The notes beneath the pieces are model-generated. The model searched no databases and was not told the origin of the DNA. It saw only the letters and a program-made list of their open reading frames with translations. A program made the position numbers and the translations under genes. From positions 682,001 through 746,000 of the forward strand of contig CBDFIU010000003.1 of NCBI GenBank assembly GCA_965248235.1: a stretch of 64,000 bases of DNA, in the 5' to 3' direction. Source of the DNA: UBA6623 sp965248235. GTDB lineage: Bacteria > Acidobacteriota > Terriglobia > Bryobacterales > UBA6623. Position 1 is the stretch's first letter. The number at the start of each line of letters is the position of its first letter. Below are positions 36,308 through 45,378 of this stretch, in pieces.

Positions 36308-39300
36308 TTACCGCACTTCGAGCAGGACGTCGTTACTTACGACTCCCTGGGATTCGATGCGCAGCGCGTGGAGGCCCGGGGGGAGGTCCTCGGGTAGTTC
36401 GGCATTCACCTGATAGAGCCCAGCGAAAAGCGGCGCCAAGCCACTGAATACGACCTCGGCGTCGTACCCGGCCACCTCGACGCGTGGCGCCATCACGGTC
36501 CACGAAAGGGGCGAACGCGGAGCGCCCGCGCCGCTTAGGACGGGCGGATCAACGGCTCCCAACCCGGTCGCGAAGATTTGTACGATTTCACCGGCGGCCG
36601 GAGGCTTCTCCGTCGCATGCTGATCGGTGCTGTTGAGAATCGCGCCAAAGCCGGTTTGCAGGTCGAAAAATATCCCGGGTTGGGCCGCCCTCACCGGGAG
36701 TGTGACGGCTTCGCCGGCGCCGGTCGCCGAGGTGATGAAGATCTCGGCTTGCTCGGAGGGCAAATCAAACGGCGCCATCCAGTTGACTTGCGTGGCGGAA
36801 ACGAACAACAGCGGCACCGGTGTCCCGTTGACGAGAACCGTCGTCCCGGCCAATTGTCGCGGCAGGGGAAGGGTGGGCGCCCAGGCGGGTTCCGAGGCGG
36901 CGGTCAACGCCGTTCCGAAAGTGGAATAGAGCCCGCCGGGGCTGAGCACGCGCTGTTCGCCCGCTCCGGCGACGTTGAAGCTCGCTGCGTTGACAACGCC
37001 TTCTTGAGCAAAGGACGGCCTTGGTCCGGTGGCCACCGCGGTGGCCGTAGTTCGTATATTCTCCGCCTGTTCGACCTCGGCCCGCAGAATGTTGAAAACG
37101 CCCTCCGACGCCAAGCGCCACTCGACGGCGATACGGCCGCTTGCGTCGGTCATCGCGCGCGAAGGGGTCGCCACGCCGTCTCCGCTTGGGATCAAGACAA
37201 CGGGGACTCCGCCGTAGTGCAATTTGTCTTCGTCTCGCAGCCGGAACACCACCGGCAACGGCACAACGCCGCCCTCGCCCGCCGACTGCGAATCACCCGA
37301 CGCCGCGGCGAGCCGTACTCCGCTGAGTCCGTCTTGGACACGCACGATCGTGCGGGCCGTGTCATACCCGGGGTTGGCAGCGCGCGCCGTCAACCGCGTG
37401 ATCCCGACGCTCGCCCCATTCACGGTGAAGGCCACCTCCCGCTCCCCGGCCGGAATCGTGACCGAGGGAGGAATCTCGATGGCTCCGCTGTCGCTCGACA
37501 GCATCACGTCGAGGTCGGCATCGAGGGGACCGTCGATGTTCACTGTCGCGGTTGCCGAGCGGCCTCGAATCACCCCGGCGGCGGGCCAGGTGGAAAGATG
37601 CAACCGCCGCACCAACGCCGTGTGCGCCGTGCCGCGTTGATCGACGGCTTGGTGAAAGTAGGTCTCCCATTCGGTTCGAATGCGGTTGAGTTTGGCGAGC
37701 GTTTCGAGCGTGGCGTTCTCGCCTTCGGCAACGAGAAGCACGATCGCGAAGTTGAAATCTTTCTGCGCCACGCTCGGCCGCGGCCGACGCGGACCCTCGG
37801 CGTCAATGACCATGTCGATGGTCACTTCCCGGCGAGTCCCATCGAAAGCAACGCCGATCGACGGGGCGGCGCCTCGGGGTCTTGTCACCGAAGGGTCGTC
37901 GACGAAAAAGCTCGGGAGGACGTCGTCGGCCTCACGCAGCCCCATCAGATATTGATCGAAGGCGCCGTACTTTTCCACCGCGCCGACGGTTTCAAATTGC
38001 GGCGTCGCCATACCGTGGTCCGTGATGCGATTGCCTTCCAGCACCGAGGCGTCGGAGTTGAAAAAGAAACTCCAGTGCGCGTCTTGACGCCCCAGTAAAG
38101 CCTTCGATGTCGACTGCGTCATGGGATCGAGAAACCGGACATACGCCAGGAAGCGATGGCCTGACTCCTGCCCGAAGACGGAGAGCGTATTGTTATGTCC
38201 CAGGATAGAAATCGTCGTCTCGGGGTCGTCGGGGAAATTGGAAAGCGGCCCCATATTGAGGAAGCTTTGCAGGCGTAGCGGGGAGCCGAACGATTCACCG
38301 AAGTCGAAGACGGGGTTGCCGTCGGGCTGCAGGCCGCCAATACCCTCGACGTCGTTACGGACGTTGAGTTCAAAGGCAAAGGCGCCGGGTCCGGCCGGCA
38401 ATCGCAGATCGTTGAACAAGACGATGAAGTCGTAGCTGTCTCCGTGATTTCGGTAGAACCTTTGCGTCACGGCGACCGGGTCGATATCGCGTTCGTCGGT
38501 GAAAATCTCGGCCAACGCTCCCGGGATCGCGGTCACGGCGCCCTGTGAAAAATCAACGGCGCGCACATCGTCTTCGAATCCGCCGGGCATCACACCCACT
38601 ACGATCGAGGCCAAGTTGACGGCAAGGTAGTGAAAGTCGATTCGTCCGTCGATGTGGAGAACGGCTTGAAATGTTTGGCGGCGACCGATGGTCGCGCGGG
38701 TGAATTCAGGAACTTCGTCCCATGTGAAAACAACACGGTCGGCGGTGACAAAGGCGGTCACTTTCGAATCGAGTCGGCTGGGGTCGAGGTCGGTGAAAAG
38801 CGGGGCGACGCGGGGCGGCCCGGCGGCGGCGCGCGAGAGGCTGCGCGCGGTCGAGCCGGCGTCGGGTTCCACAAAACTCAAGTTGCCGTCGGAATGGACC
38901 CAGACGGTCTCGTGAGATTGCTCAAAGAATGAAAAAGAAAACGGCAGCACGACGTTTTCAGCGTCGTCGTCGCCGAGCGGCAACGGCGAGCCCAGCTCTC
39001 TCGCCTGTTCGTCGAAACCCAAGGGCAGCGGTTCGGCGGCATAGCCGTTTTCACCGGGGCGCAGAGTGATGCTGAGTTGGTCAAGGTCGAAATCATTGGG
39101 TCGCAACACGACGCCGTCGGAATCATCGAGGATCGCGATGTGGCCGATATCGTCGCGAACCGCCGCCTGTCGCGCGGTCGACAAAGCGGCGACAAATCCG
39201 CGCCGCGCCGTTTCCTGGCGATGCCGCAACAGTTCCGAGACGACACGGCCGCGATAGGTACCGTCGAAGCGGCCCCTGATGTCGGCCGCCGGCAGTACGC

Positions 39301-39376
39301 TCATCCCCGCCGCAACCAGCACGGCGAGCCAACGAAGAGAGTGGCGCAACGGCCGTAGTGAGGAGACGGGCTTCAT
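36308..39376 (-). CDS. Large secreted protein with nidogen-like N-part and TIGR03437-type C-terminus
   Basis: 1,022 residues. A signal peptide (LRWLAVLVAAGMSVLPAADI) is followed by a domain that reads like nidogen-type extracellular modules: VWVHSDGNLSFVEPDAGSTA, RVAPLFTDLDPSRLDSKVTA, TFQAVLHIDGRIDFHYLAVN. Residues about 340-600 show no family I can name. Two Ig-like/bacterial beta-sandwiches follow (about 600-780). The last 220 residues match the acidobacterial TIGR03437 pattern: GVVNAASFNVAGAGEQRVLS, PGGLYSTFG, VNGTPVPLLFVSATQVNWMA, GEIVQIFATGLGAVDPP. It is probably surface-exposed or secreted; substrate or partner unknown. Confidence 0.82.
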   Translation of the reverse strand: MKPVSSLRPLRHSLRWLAVLVAAGMSVLPAADIRGRFDGTYRGRVVSELLRHRQETARRGFVAALSTARQAAVRDDIGHIAILDDSDGVVLRPNDFDLDQLSITLRPGENGYAAEPLPLGFDEQARELGSPLPLGDDDAENVVLPFSFSFFEQSHETVWVHSDGNLSFVEPDAGSTARSLSRAAAGPPRVAPLFTDLDPSRLDSKVTAFVTADRVVFTWDEVPEFTRATIGRRQTFQAVLHIDGRIDFHYLAVNLASIVVGVMPGGFEDDVRAVDFSQGAVTAIPGALAEIFTDERDIDPVAVTQRFYRNHGDSYDFIVLFNDLRLPAGPGAFAFELNVRNDVEGIGGLQPDGNPVFDFGESFGSPLRLQSFLNMGPLSNFPDDPETTISILGHNNTLSVFGQESGHRFLAYVRFLDPMTQSTSKALLGRQDAHWSFFFNSDASVLEGNRITDHGMATPQFETVGAVEKYGAFDQYLMGLREADDVLPSFFVDDPSVTRPRGAAPSIGVAFDGTRREVTIDMVIDAEGPRRPRPSVAQKDFNFAIVLLVAEGENATLETLAKLNRIRTEWETYFHQAVDQRGTAHTALVRRLHLSTWPAAGVIRGRSATATVNIDGPLDADLDVMLSSDSGAIEIPPSVTIPAGEREVAFTVNGASVGITRLTARAANPGYDTARTIVRVQDGLSGVRLAAASGDSQSAGEGGVVPLPVVFRLRDEDKLHYGGVPVVLIPSGDGVATPSRAMTDASGRIAVEWRLASEGVFNILRAEVEQAENIRTTATAVATGPRPSFAQEGVVNAASFNVAGAGEQRVLSPGGLYSTFGTALTAASEPAWAPTLPLPRQLAGTTVLVNGTPVPLLFVSATQVNWMAPFDLPSEQAEIFITSATGAGEAVTLPVRAAQPGIFFDLQTGFGAILNSTDQHATEKPPAAGEIVQIFATGLGAVDPPVLSGAGAPRSPLSWTVMAPRVEVAGYDAEVVFSGLAPLFAGLYQVNAELPEDLPPGLHALRIESQGVVSNDVLLEVR

Positions 39377-39470
39377 GCGGTCGGGGGATCAGGCTGAAGC
39401 AATCGTTTCTTGGAAGGGAAGTCGCGGGACCTAACGCTTCGCAGCCCGCCAATGCGGCGGAGGCCGGCCG

Positions 39471-39659
39471 GCATTTCTCACCAACTGACGGCCGAAGCAC
39501 ATGATAGCCCGCCATTACCTCGTTGCGCTTGCTTGCCGTGCTCACCATACCGTTCAAGTACGCCTCTTTGCTTAAGAGATGGGCGCCAAACGGCCCGCGT
39601 CTCGTACTGACGGCCCTCTCATGCACTTCGCCTCGACACTTGGTGAGAAATGCAGGCTA
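39471..39659. repeat. R3 palindromic element, long form, copy A
   Basis: Perfect 13-bp terminal inverted repeats, GCATTTCTCACCA (39471-39483) and TGGTGAGAAATGC (39641-39653). The inside contains CGTTGCGCTTGCTTGCCGTG, CTCACC and GTTCAAGTACGCC, then CTCGTACTGACGG and CTCTCATGCACTT. The same internal words in the same order are found in copy B. The right end merges with GGCTAG, whose CTA is the stop codon (TAG on the minus strand) of the phosphofructokinase gene. It fills the 280-bp gap between this gene and the TIGR03437 gene. Confidence 0.82.
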
Positions 39660-40835
39660 GTCGAGGCGCGTCAAGAAAATCGGCAAACCGTCCTTGTTGG
39701 AGTAGTTGGGCCGATAGCGGTCAACGTTGTACATTGTCTCGACATCCACTTCGCGCGGCCCCAGACCGGGGTCGGGAATATCGGTGATCGCGTAACAGCC
39801 GTTCTGAATGGCCATCATCTTCGCGGTCACTCCCTCCACGATGCAATCAAGAGCCATGGTCGCGAACGTCGTCGCGATCATCCTGTCGAGAAAATCCGGG
39901 TCGCCGCTCCTTAATTGGTACGTGAGGTCGGCGACGACGGTTTCCTCTCCGGAAGCGTCTTTGAGGCGATCGCTAAAGGCTTCGGCGATGCTGACCCTCT
40001 TGCGATGGCCGTAGGCGTCGGGCGGCCCCTTCTCCTCCACCGGACGCCCGACCCATGTGGCGCCCTCCGACAGAACCACCAGCGAATAATTGCTCGGGTT
40101 ATTCTGCTTGTCAGTGATCAGCAAGTCGATCAGTTTTTGGAGATCAAAGTTGTGCTCCGGAATACAACACCGAATGTTGGCGACGTAGGCCGTGTAGAGA
40201 GAAGTGAACCCCGCGTCTCGGCCGAAGATGCGAAAGATGCCGACACGCTCGTGGGACCCGACGGTCGTCCGCATGCGCTTCACCGCGTCCACGGCGCGCG
40301 TCAACGCGGTCGAAAAGCCAATGCAGTATTCCGTGCCGCGGACGTCGTTATCCATGGTCTTGGGCACGCCTACGACCGGAAAACCCTGGTCGGAGAGTAC
40401 CTTGGAGTAGCTCAGCGTATCGTCGCCGCCAATGGTTAACAGGTGGTCGATGCCTAATCTGTCCAGGTTCTCCCTGACGATCGGCGTCATGTCGACGACG
40501 CCGCTTTCCACTTCCCGGCAGCGCCCAAGTTTTGGTTTCACATGCTCGGGGACGCTGTCGACTCTCATCTTGGATGGTTTCGTGCGCGACGTGTGCAGAA
40601 AGGTGCCGCCGGAACGGTCGATGCGGCGTGTGATATTGGGATCGAGCCGAATCATGTACTCGTCGTCGAAACCATCGTCGAGGTTCGCGTGCGTGAGCCC
40701 TGCCCAGCCCCGGCGAATTCCGATCAGGTCGTAGTCGCCGATCGCGGCCGCGCCCCACACCACGGATTTGATCACGGAGTTAAGTCCGGGGACATCGCCG
40801 CCGCCCGTGAGAATTCCGATCGTTTTCTTCGCCAT
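39657..40835 (-). CDS. 6-phosphofructokinase, pyrophosphate-type signature
   Basis: Phosphorylates fructose 6-phosphate in glycolysis. 392 residues. N-terminal GILTGGGDVPGLNSVIKSVV. The phosphate-donor motif is GGDDT where ATP enzymes have GGDGS, and the next motif is PKTMDND where ATP enzymes have PGTIDND. The Asp and the Lys at these two places are the known determinants of pyrophosphate use. Further: MGR-like RIFGRDAGFTSLYTAYVA. If PPi-dependent, the reaction is reversible and can serve gluconeogenesis. Stand-alone gene; its stop codon lies at the end of an R3 repeat. Confidence 0.9.
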   Translation of the reverse strand: MAKKTIGILTGGGDVPGLNSVIKSVVWGAAAIGDYDLIGIRRGWAGLTHANLDDGFDDEYMIRLDPNITRRIDRSGGTFLHTSRTKPSKMRVDSVPEHVKPKLGRCREVESGVVDMTPIVRENLDRLGIDHLLTIGGDDTLSYSKVLSDQGFPVVGVPKTMDNDVRGTEYCIGFSTALTRAVDAVKRMRTTVGSHERVGIFRIFGRDAGFTSLYTAYVANIRCCIPEHNFDLQKLIDLLITDKQNNPSNYSLVVLSEGATWVGRPVEEKGPPDAYGHRKRVSIAEAFSDRLKDASGEETVVADLTYQLRSGDPDFLDRMIATTFATMALDCIVEGVTAKMMAIQNGCYAITDIPDPGLGPREVDVETMYNVDRYRPNYSNKDGLPIFLTRLD

Positions 40836-40891
40836 ACGGTGTTTTCTTGCGAGTTCGACAGGTCGTTACAGCTTTCGGTTTCGACCACCCG

Positions 40892-41350
40892 TCAGCCGAG
40901 AAATACTTCGGCGGAGGGGTCGGTCTCCCAAGCCAAATGATTCGTGTAAAGCAGGATCAGCGCTTCCGCGTATTCGTCCTTGAATTGCGCGTGAACGCGT
41001 TGTTGCCAACCCTCGCCGAGCGCATCGCCGGTGCGGTTGTTCTTTTCGAAGAAGCCATTGCCGTCGTGAGGAATTTCGAGAAAGTCGAGCACCTCGGCGA
41101 CGAAGGGCAGATTCGACACCAAGATTGCCTGCGCCGCTTCGCGAGCCACCTCGTTATCACCCTCTTCGAGCCGACCCCATAGGCGCGGAAGGGCCTTGCG
41201 CAGCTTCTCGCGGTTGAGTTTGTTCATGGCGGCATGCACCTTGAAAGAATCGTAGACCTGGAAGGTGCGCAATTTGCCCATCGACACACCGCGCATCAAC
41301 TCCTCAAACCGCTCGCGCCCTATACCCTGAAAAACCGCCGAAAGGTCCAT
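40892..41350 (-). CDS. Conserved-looking protein of unknown function
   Basis: ATG 41350 gives 152 residues, MDLSAVFQGIGRERFEELMR through LAWETDPSAEVFLG. It is acidic and mostly helical, without membrane segments or recognisable motifs. Clear phrases are SFKVHAAMNKLNREKLRKAL, AAQAILVSNLPFVAEVLDFL and HDGNGFFEKN. Codon use and GC pattern look like a real gene. It lies 56 bp upstream of the phosphofructokinase gene on the same strand, so it may be co-transcribed with it. The longer frame to 41512 starts with low-complexity Arg/Pro and is not used. Function unknown. Confidence 0.6.
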   Translation of the reverse strand: MDLSAVFQGIGRERFEELMRGVSMGKLRTFQVYDSFKVHAAMNKLNREKLRKALPRLWGRLEEGDNEVAREAAQAILVSNLPFVAEVLDFLEIPHDGNGFFEKNNRTGDALGEGWQQRVHAQFKDEYAEALILLYTNHLAWETDPSAEVFLG

Positions 41351-41401
41351 GAGATTCGAGAATAGCACAGCCTCCGACAACGGTCGAAAGAGGCTGTGAG
41401 G

Positions 41402-41440
41402 GGCCCTCAATCGATGCGGGAAACGGTCCCGCGGAGGGCC
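41402..41440 (-). terminator. Compound hairpin after the ABC ATPase gene
   Basis: GGCCCTC (41402-41408) pairs with GAGGGCC (41434-41440), and inside it GCGGGA pairs with TCCCGC around AACGG. It lies 44 bp past the stop of the ATPase gene. There is no U-run, so it may be a Rho-type or mRNA-protecting structure rather than an intrinsic terminator. Confidence 0.4.
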
Positions 41441-41483
41441 GGCGCAGGATGGTGTTTCGGGATTCGGAGGTGACGTGCTCCGG

Positions 41484-42224
41484 CTAACGCACCTTCTCGT
41501 CCTTCTCAACAAGCCCGTCGCGAAGCTGGATCACGCGGTGAGCGTGCATGGCGACGTCATGCTCGTGGGTGACGAGAATAATGGTGTTGCCCTGCTTGTG
41601 AAGTTCGTCGAACAGCGCCATGATTTCGTCGCCGGTCGCGGTGTCGAGGTTGCCGGTCGGTTCATCGGCGAGCAGGATCGAGGGGTGGTTGACGAGAGCC
41701 CGCGCGATGGCGACTCTCTGCCGTTGACCGCCCGACAATTCATTCGGTTTGTGATACATGCGGTCGGTGAGGTCGACGTGTCCGATAGCGCTCAGGGAAA
41801 GCGCGGAGCGTTCAGCCGGTTGAATGCCGCTATAGACGAGCGGCAATTCGACGTTCTGAAGCGCCGTCAGCCGCGGCAAGAGATTGAACGTTTGGAAGAC
41901 GAATCCGATTTCCTTGTTGCGGATGTGCGCCAACTCGTCGTCGTTCATCGAGCTGACCAACCGGCCCGCAATATAGTATTGTCCCACCGACGGCGTATCG
42001 AGGCAGCCGATCAAGTTCATCAGGGTCGACTTCCCCGAACCCGAAGGCCCCATGATCGCCACATACTCGCCTTTTCGGATTTCGATATCCATCGAACGAA
42101 CGGCGTGGATTTCCTGATCGCCCATGACGTAGGTTTTCCACAAATCATAGGTTCGAATCACCACGCCGTCGCGACGAAGTTGCTCGCCGACGTCTTGCGG
42201 ATTGGAGACTGTCGTGGTTGCCAT
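41484..42224 (-). CDS. ABC transporter ATPase, MacB/LolD type
   Basis: 246 residues. Walker A GPSGSGKSTLMNLIGCLD, Q-loop FVFQTFNLLPRLTALQNVEL, signature LSGGQRQRVAIARALVNHP, Walker B ILLADEPTGNLD and switch His in VTHEHDVAMHAHRV. The LolD/MacB pattern indicates an ATPase for macrolide/lipoprotein-type or peptide export. It follows the MacA-like adaptor gene by 33 bp. The permease (MacB membrane part) usually found next is not present: an unrelated gene and a hairpin follow. Confidence 0.93.
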   Translation of the reverse strand: MATTTVSNPQDVGEQLRRDGVVIRTYDLWKTYVMGDQEIHAVRSMDIEIRKGEYVAIMGPSGSGKSTLMNLIGCLDTPSVGQYYIAGRLVSSMNDDELAHIRNKEIGFVFQTFNLLPRLTALQNVELPLVYSGIQPAERSALSLSAIGHVDLTDRMYHKPNELSGGQRQRVAIARALVNHPSILLADEPTGNLDTATGDEIMALFDELHKQGNTIILVTHEHDVAMHAHRVIQLRDGLVEKDEKVR

Positions 42225-42257
42225 GGTCCCTGCCGGTCCGCCAAAGGGTCGATCGAA

Positions 42258-43661
42258 TTAACGGCTCCACCAACTCAATGAATCGTCCTCGTTCTTGATG
42301 CGGATCTTCGCCTTGTTCTTGATCGTTCGGAGAATCTTGTAGTTCCCCGTAATAATCTCGGCCTGCTCGTCCAGGCCGGCGACAGCTTCGATGTGGGTCG
42401 TGCCGGTCACTCCGGTGTCCACGCGTCGAAAGACCGCCTTGTTGTCCTCGACGATAAAGACGCCCTCGATTTCCTCGTCCGGGTCGGGCAACGCGGCCGC
42501 CGCCCGGGCGCTGGCGGGGTCGTCGGGCTCCGCCAGCGCCTTGGCGGGTCGCACCGTCAGGGCTTGAATGGGCAGCGTCAAGACGTCGTTTCGGGTCGCG
42601 GTCGTGACGCGAGCGGTGCAGGACATGCCGGGCCGAATCGTCGTACTCGGGTCGTCCAACGCGACGACAACCTTGAAGTCCTTGGCCTCTTGCGAGGTAT
42701 TGGCGGTTTGCGAAGCGGCCAAGCCGGTGCTGCGAAGAATCGCCGTGTTGCCGATTTCAATCACGCGGCCTTGGAAGCGCAGATCGGGCAGGGCGTCGAC
42801 TTCGACCTCGGCGATTTGATCGAGCTTGACGTTGACGATATCCGTCTCGTCGACCTTGACCTCGGCTGTGATCAGCGACATGTCGGCGATCGTCATGATC
42901 AAGCTGGCCGAAGAGTTCTGGATGCCGGGGACAACCGTCTCGCCCACGCGAACCGGCAGGTTGGTCACGATGCCGGCCAAGGGCGCGACGGAATAATGCT
43001 TCGCCAACACATCGGTCGCGCGAAGCAGTTGAGCCTCGGCCTGATCCACGCGGCGGTCGGCGGACTGTTGCTGCGCCACCAATTGATTTCTTTGGACTCG
43101 AAGCTCCTCCAATCGCGCTTTGGCCTCTTCCACCGAGGCCGCCGAGGCTTCGTAATCCGCGCGCGCCCCATCGTAGTCTTGACGCGAGATAAGCTTTTCT
43201 TCCAATAATTGCCCGGAGCGTTCGTAGCTAAGGCGGGCTCGTTGCAACTCGGCTTGCGTCCGAGTCAAGGCGGCTTCCTGGGTGCGTTGATTCGCTTCGT
43301 TGGCCGCGATGCCGGCGTCGCGGGCGGATAACTCAGCACGGAAAAGTTGAAGCGAAGCTTTCTGGGCGGCAACTTCGGCGGCGGGCTGAACGGTTTCCAG
43401 CTTGGCGAGTCGCTGACCCGGCTCGACGCTGTCTCCCTCGAGAACGTAGAGATCGGTGATCCGTCCCAGGCTGTTGGCGCCGATGTTGACGTAGTTGCGG
43501 GGGGTGATTTCTCCCGAGGCGATGACGACCTGCAGCAGATTCCGGCGCTCAACGCGGCCTGTTTGCACTTCGACGACGCCACGTCGACTGTAGGCGAAAG
43601 TACCCCCACCAATCGCCGCGATCAGGAGAACGACCCCGCACCAAATAAGAATCTTTTTCAT
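42258..43661 (-). CDS. MacA/HlyD-type periplasmic adaptor
   Basis: 467 residues. The N-terminal anchor is ILIWCGVVLLIAAIGGGTFA, followed by the lipoyl-type half-motif ASGEITPRNYVNIGANSLGR, a long coiled coil (about 90-215: AAQKASLQLFRAELSARDAG, EAKARLEELRVQRNQLVAQQ), the second half-motif YSVAPLAGIVTNLPVRVGET and a beta-barrel (VDETDIVNVKLDQIAEVEVD). This links an inner-membrane exporter to an outer-membrane channel. It forms an operon with the ABC ATPase, but no permease or TolC partner is adjacent. The outer-membrane partner may be shared with other systems. Confidence 0.92.
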   Translation of the reverse strand: MKKILIWCGVVLLIAAIGGGTFAYSRRGVVEVQTGRVERRNLLQVVIASGEITPRNYVNIGANSLGRITDLYVLEGDSVEPGQRLAKLETVQPAAEVAAQKASLQLFRAELSARDAGIAANEANQRTQEAALTRTQAELQRARLSYERSGQLLEEKLISRQDYDGARADYEASAASVEEAKARLEELRVQRNQLVAQQQSADRRVDQAEAQLLRATDVLAKHYSVAPLAGIVTNLPVRVGETVVPGIQNSSASLIMTIADMSLITAEVKVDETDIVNVKLDQIAEVEVDALPDLRFQGRVIEIGNTAILRSTGLAASQTANTSQEAKDFKVVVALDDPSTTIRPGMSCTARVTTATRNDVLTLPIQALTVRPAKALAEPDDPASARAAAALPDPDEEIEGVFIVEDNKAVFRRVDTGVTGTTHIEAVAGLDEQAEIITGNYKILRTIKNKAKIRIKNEDDSLSWWSR

Positions 43662-43902
43662 CGTCGTGAATGGGAGCGGGCCGGGTCCGAGCCGCCGCTC
43701 CTTAGTACGCAGTTCCCGGGAGAGAAGTTCCCCCGTACTGTACTGACGTTCGAACCGGCCGGCCGGTTAGCGCAGGTCAACAAATAGACGGATGAAGCAA
43801 CTAATTCACTCGGGCAATTCGTTCAAAATCCAGACCGATATTACTCGGGAAAGATCCGCTGTTCCAGTCTAACAGAGAGAGCTTTAACGTACCGGTACAC
43901 GG

Positions 43903-43908
43903 ATTATA
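43903..43908 (-). promoter_or_regulatory. Possible -10 box for the macA-like operon
   Basis: On the minus strand a perfect TATAAT lies 242 bp before the ATG at 43661, in the 259-bp gap after the DinB-like gene. No good -35 is seen at the right distance, so support is modest. The rest of the gap holds nothing I can name. Confidence 0.3.
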
Positions 43909-43920
43909 CGTCGACGCACG

Positions 43921-44562
43921 TTATGCCCCGGCGGCCGGTTCGCCGGTGAAGTCGGGATGCTCGATCATTTCCAGCATGCGGACGGCATGGCGCTCGCAAT
44001 GGTACGCAATATAGTAGAACCACTGCAGCGCCGTGAGTTCCCCGTAGAAGTTTGAATGAGGATGCTTGTAGATACGCACGCCCGGGTTCGGGGCCGCCGC
44101 GAGCAAGCGTAGCGCTTTCTCATGCGCTGCTTGGAAGAACTCGACCACCTCGGCCTTGGAGCGCAGCGTGTTCTTCACCGAGTAGTTCTCGGCCTTTCGC
44201 CCGGAATCGAGCATCCTCTTGCGGATGAGATCCTTCTTCCCGACCAGCGCCTTCGCCCGTTCGGGTTGGTCTTCTCGATTGAGGGCTTTCGCCACCACGG
44301 CCTGAAGTTCCTGGTGCGCCAGGGCGGCGTGTTCGGCTTCTTGCCCTAGGGTGTGCCGGAACCCTTTGGGGCGAAAATTCCAATCCACTTCCTCGAAGCG
44401 ATCGAGCACGGCCAGAAAACGATCGGCGCTCGCCTGCAAGACCTTGCGGGCTTCCAGTACTTCGGCGCGAGCTTGCGATGGGGGTTGTTGCCCCGGCGCC
44501 GCCGCCACGAAGGCGAACAGCAAGATCAAAAGGAAGGTCGGGAGAAAATTCGAAATCCACAT
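43921..44562 (-). CDS. Exported DinB-like protein
   Basis: 213 residues with a signal peptide (FLPTFLLILLFAFVAAAPGQ). The four-helix DinB/YfiT-type body shows VLDRFEEVDWNFRPKGFRHT, GQEAEHAALAHQELQ and YYIAYHCERHAVRMLEMIEH. The His residues in these helices match the metal-binding triad of the superfamily. Such proteins include thiol-dependent transferases and hydrolases, but most are uncharacterised. Export to the periplasm is less common in the family. Precise role unknown. Confidence 0.8.
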   Translation of the reverse strand: MWISNFLPTFLLILLFAFVAAAPGQQPPSQARAEVLEARKVLQASADRFLAVLDRFEEVDWNFRPKGFRHTLGQEAEHAALAHQELQAVVAKALNREDQPERAKALVGKKDLIRKRMLDSGRKAENYSVKNTLRSKAEVVEFFQAAHEKALRLLAAAPNPGVRIYKHPHSNFYGELTALQWFYYIAYHCERHAVRMLEMIEHPDFTGEPAAGA

Positions 44563-44652
44563 AACTATATAGACGTTGCTTCCAAGCGGATGGTGTCGGT
44601 CGAGTGTTCCTCTATTTCGTCGGCGAAACCGCGCTGTCGGGCGATTTCGTCA

Positions 44653-45378
44653 CTACCCATATTTTTCAAACACGATGGCCTGTTCGTCAAATCCCTGAGC
44701 GATAAGTTTTTCGGCGCTGCCGCGCACCATCTCCGGACGGCCGCACAGATAAACGTCGACGCCCTCGGATTTTCCGGCGAGAGCCTCCGGCAAGTGCTGC
44801 TGGGCGTGACCCGTACGGCCGTCCCATTCGGCGCCCGCTTGGCTCAACACCGGCCAAAACCGGAAATTCGGCTGCCGCCTCTCGAACAGTTCAAACTCTT
44901 CACGATAGTAGAGATCTTCGGCCGCGCGGGCGCCCTGCAGCAGCGTCAGAGAAATATCGCCGGGCGAATTCGCGCCGTCATTCAGTAGGTGACCGAGCAT
45001 CGACCGAACCGGCGAAATGCCGGTTCCGTGGACCACGAAGACCGATTCACGAAGAGGCTGCCGCAAGACGAAATTGCCCGCGGGAGGGTCGGAAAGAAAG
45101 GCTTCATGGGTTTCGCATTCAGCGAGAAACCGCCCGAAAGCTCCGCTCGACTCGTTCACGCGCACGCACAGCTCAAAGCCGTCCGTTCTGGGCGCCGACG
45201 CCAGCGAGTAATACCCCTTCGCTGTCTCATTGTCGACGTCCGCGCTGAGGCAAACATATTGCCCCGGCTCGAAGGCGACCGGTTCGTCGTCGGTCCGCTC
45301 CCAGCTCAAGTGGAATACATCGGCGGTCAGCGCGCGGCGATCGGTCAGCCGGACTTTCCATGGGCTCCCCGAGTTCAT
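44653..45378 (-). CDS. Ferredoxin-reductase-type FAD/NAD(P) oxidoreductase
   Basis: 241 residues, no iron-sulfur domain. FAD-binding barrel: FEPGQYVCLSADVDN and KGYYSLASAPR, the place of the RxYS motif. NAD(P)-binding part: VVHGTGISPVRSMLGHLL and DVYLCGRPEMVRGSAEKLI, with the C-terminal aromatic in FEKYG. It transfers electrons between NAD(P)H and an unknown acceptor. It overlaps the cbiX gene by four bases (ATGA), so the two are translationally coupled. Confidence 0.88.
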   Translation of the reverse strand: MNSGSPWKVRLTDRRALTADVFHLSWERTDDEPVAFEPGQYVCLSADVDNETAKGYYSLASAPRTDGFELCVRVNESSGAFGRFLAECETHEAFLSDPPAGNFVLRQPLRESVFVVHGTGISPVRSMLGHLLNDGANSPGDISLTLLQGARAAEDLYYREEFELFERRQPNFRFWPVLSQAGAEWDGRTGHAQQHLPEALAGKSEGVDVYLCGRPEMVRGSAEKLIAQGFDEQAIVFEKYG

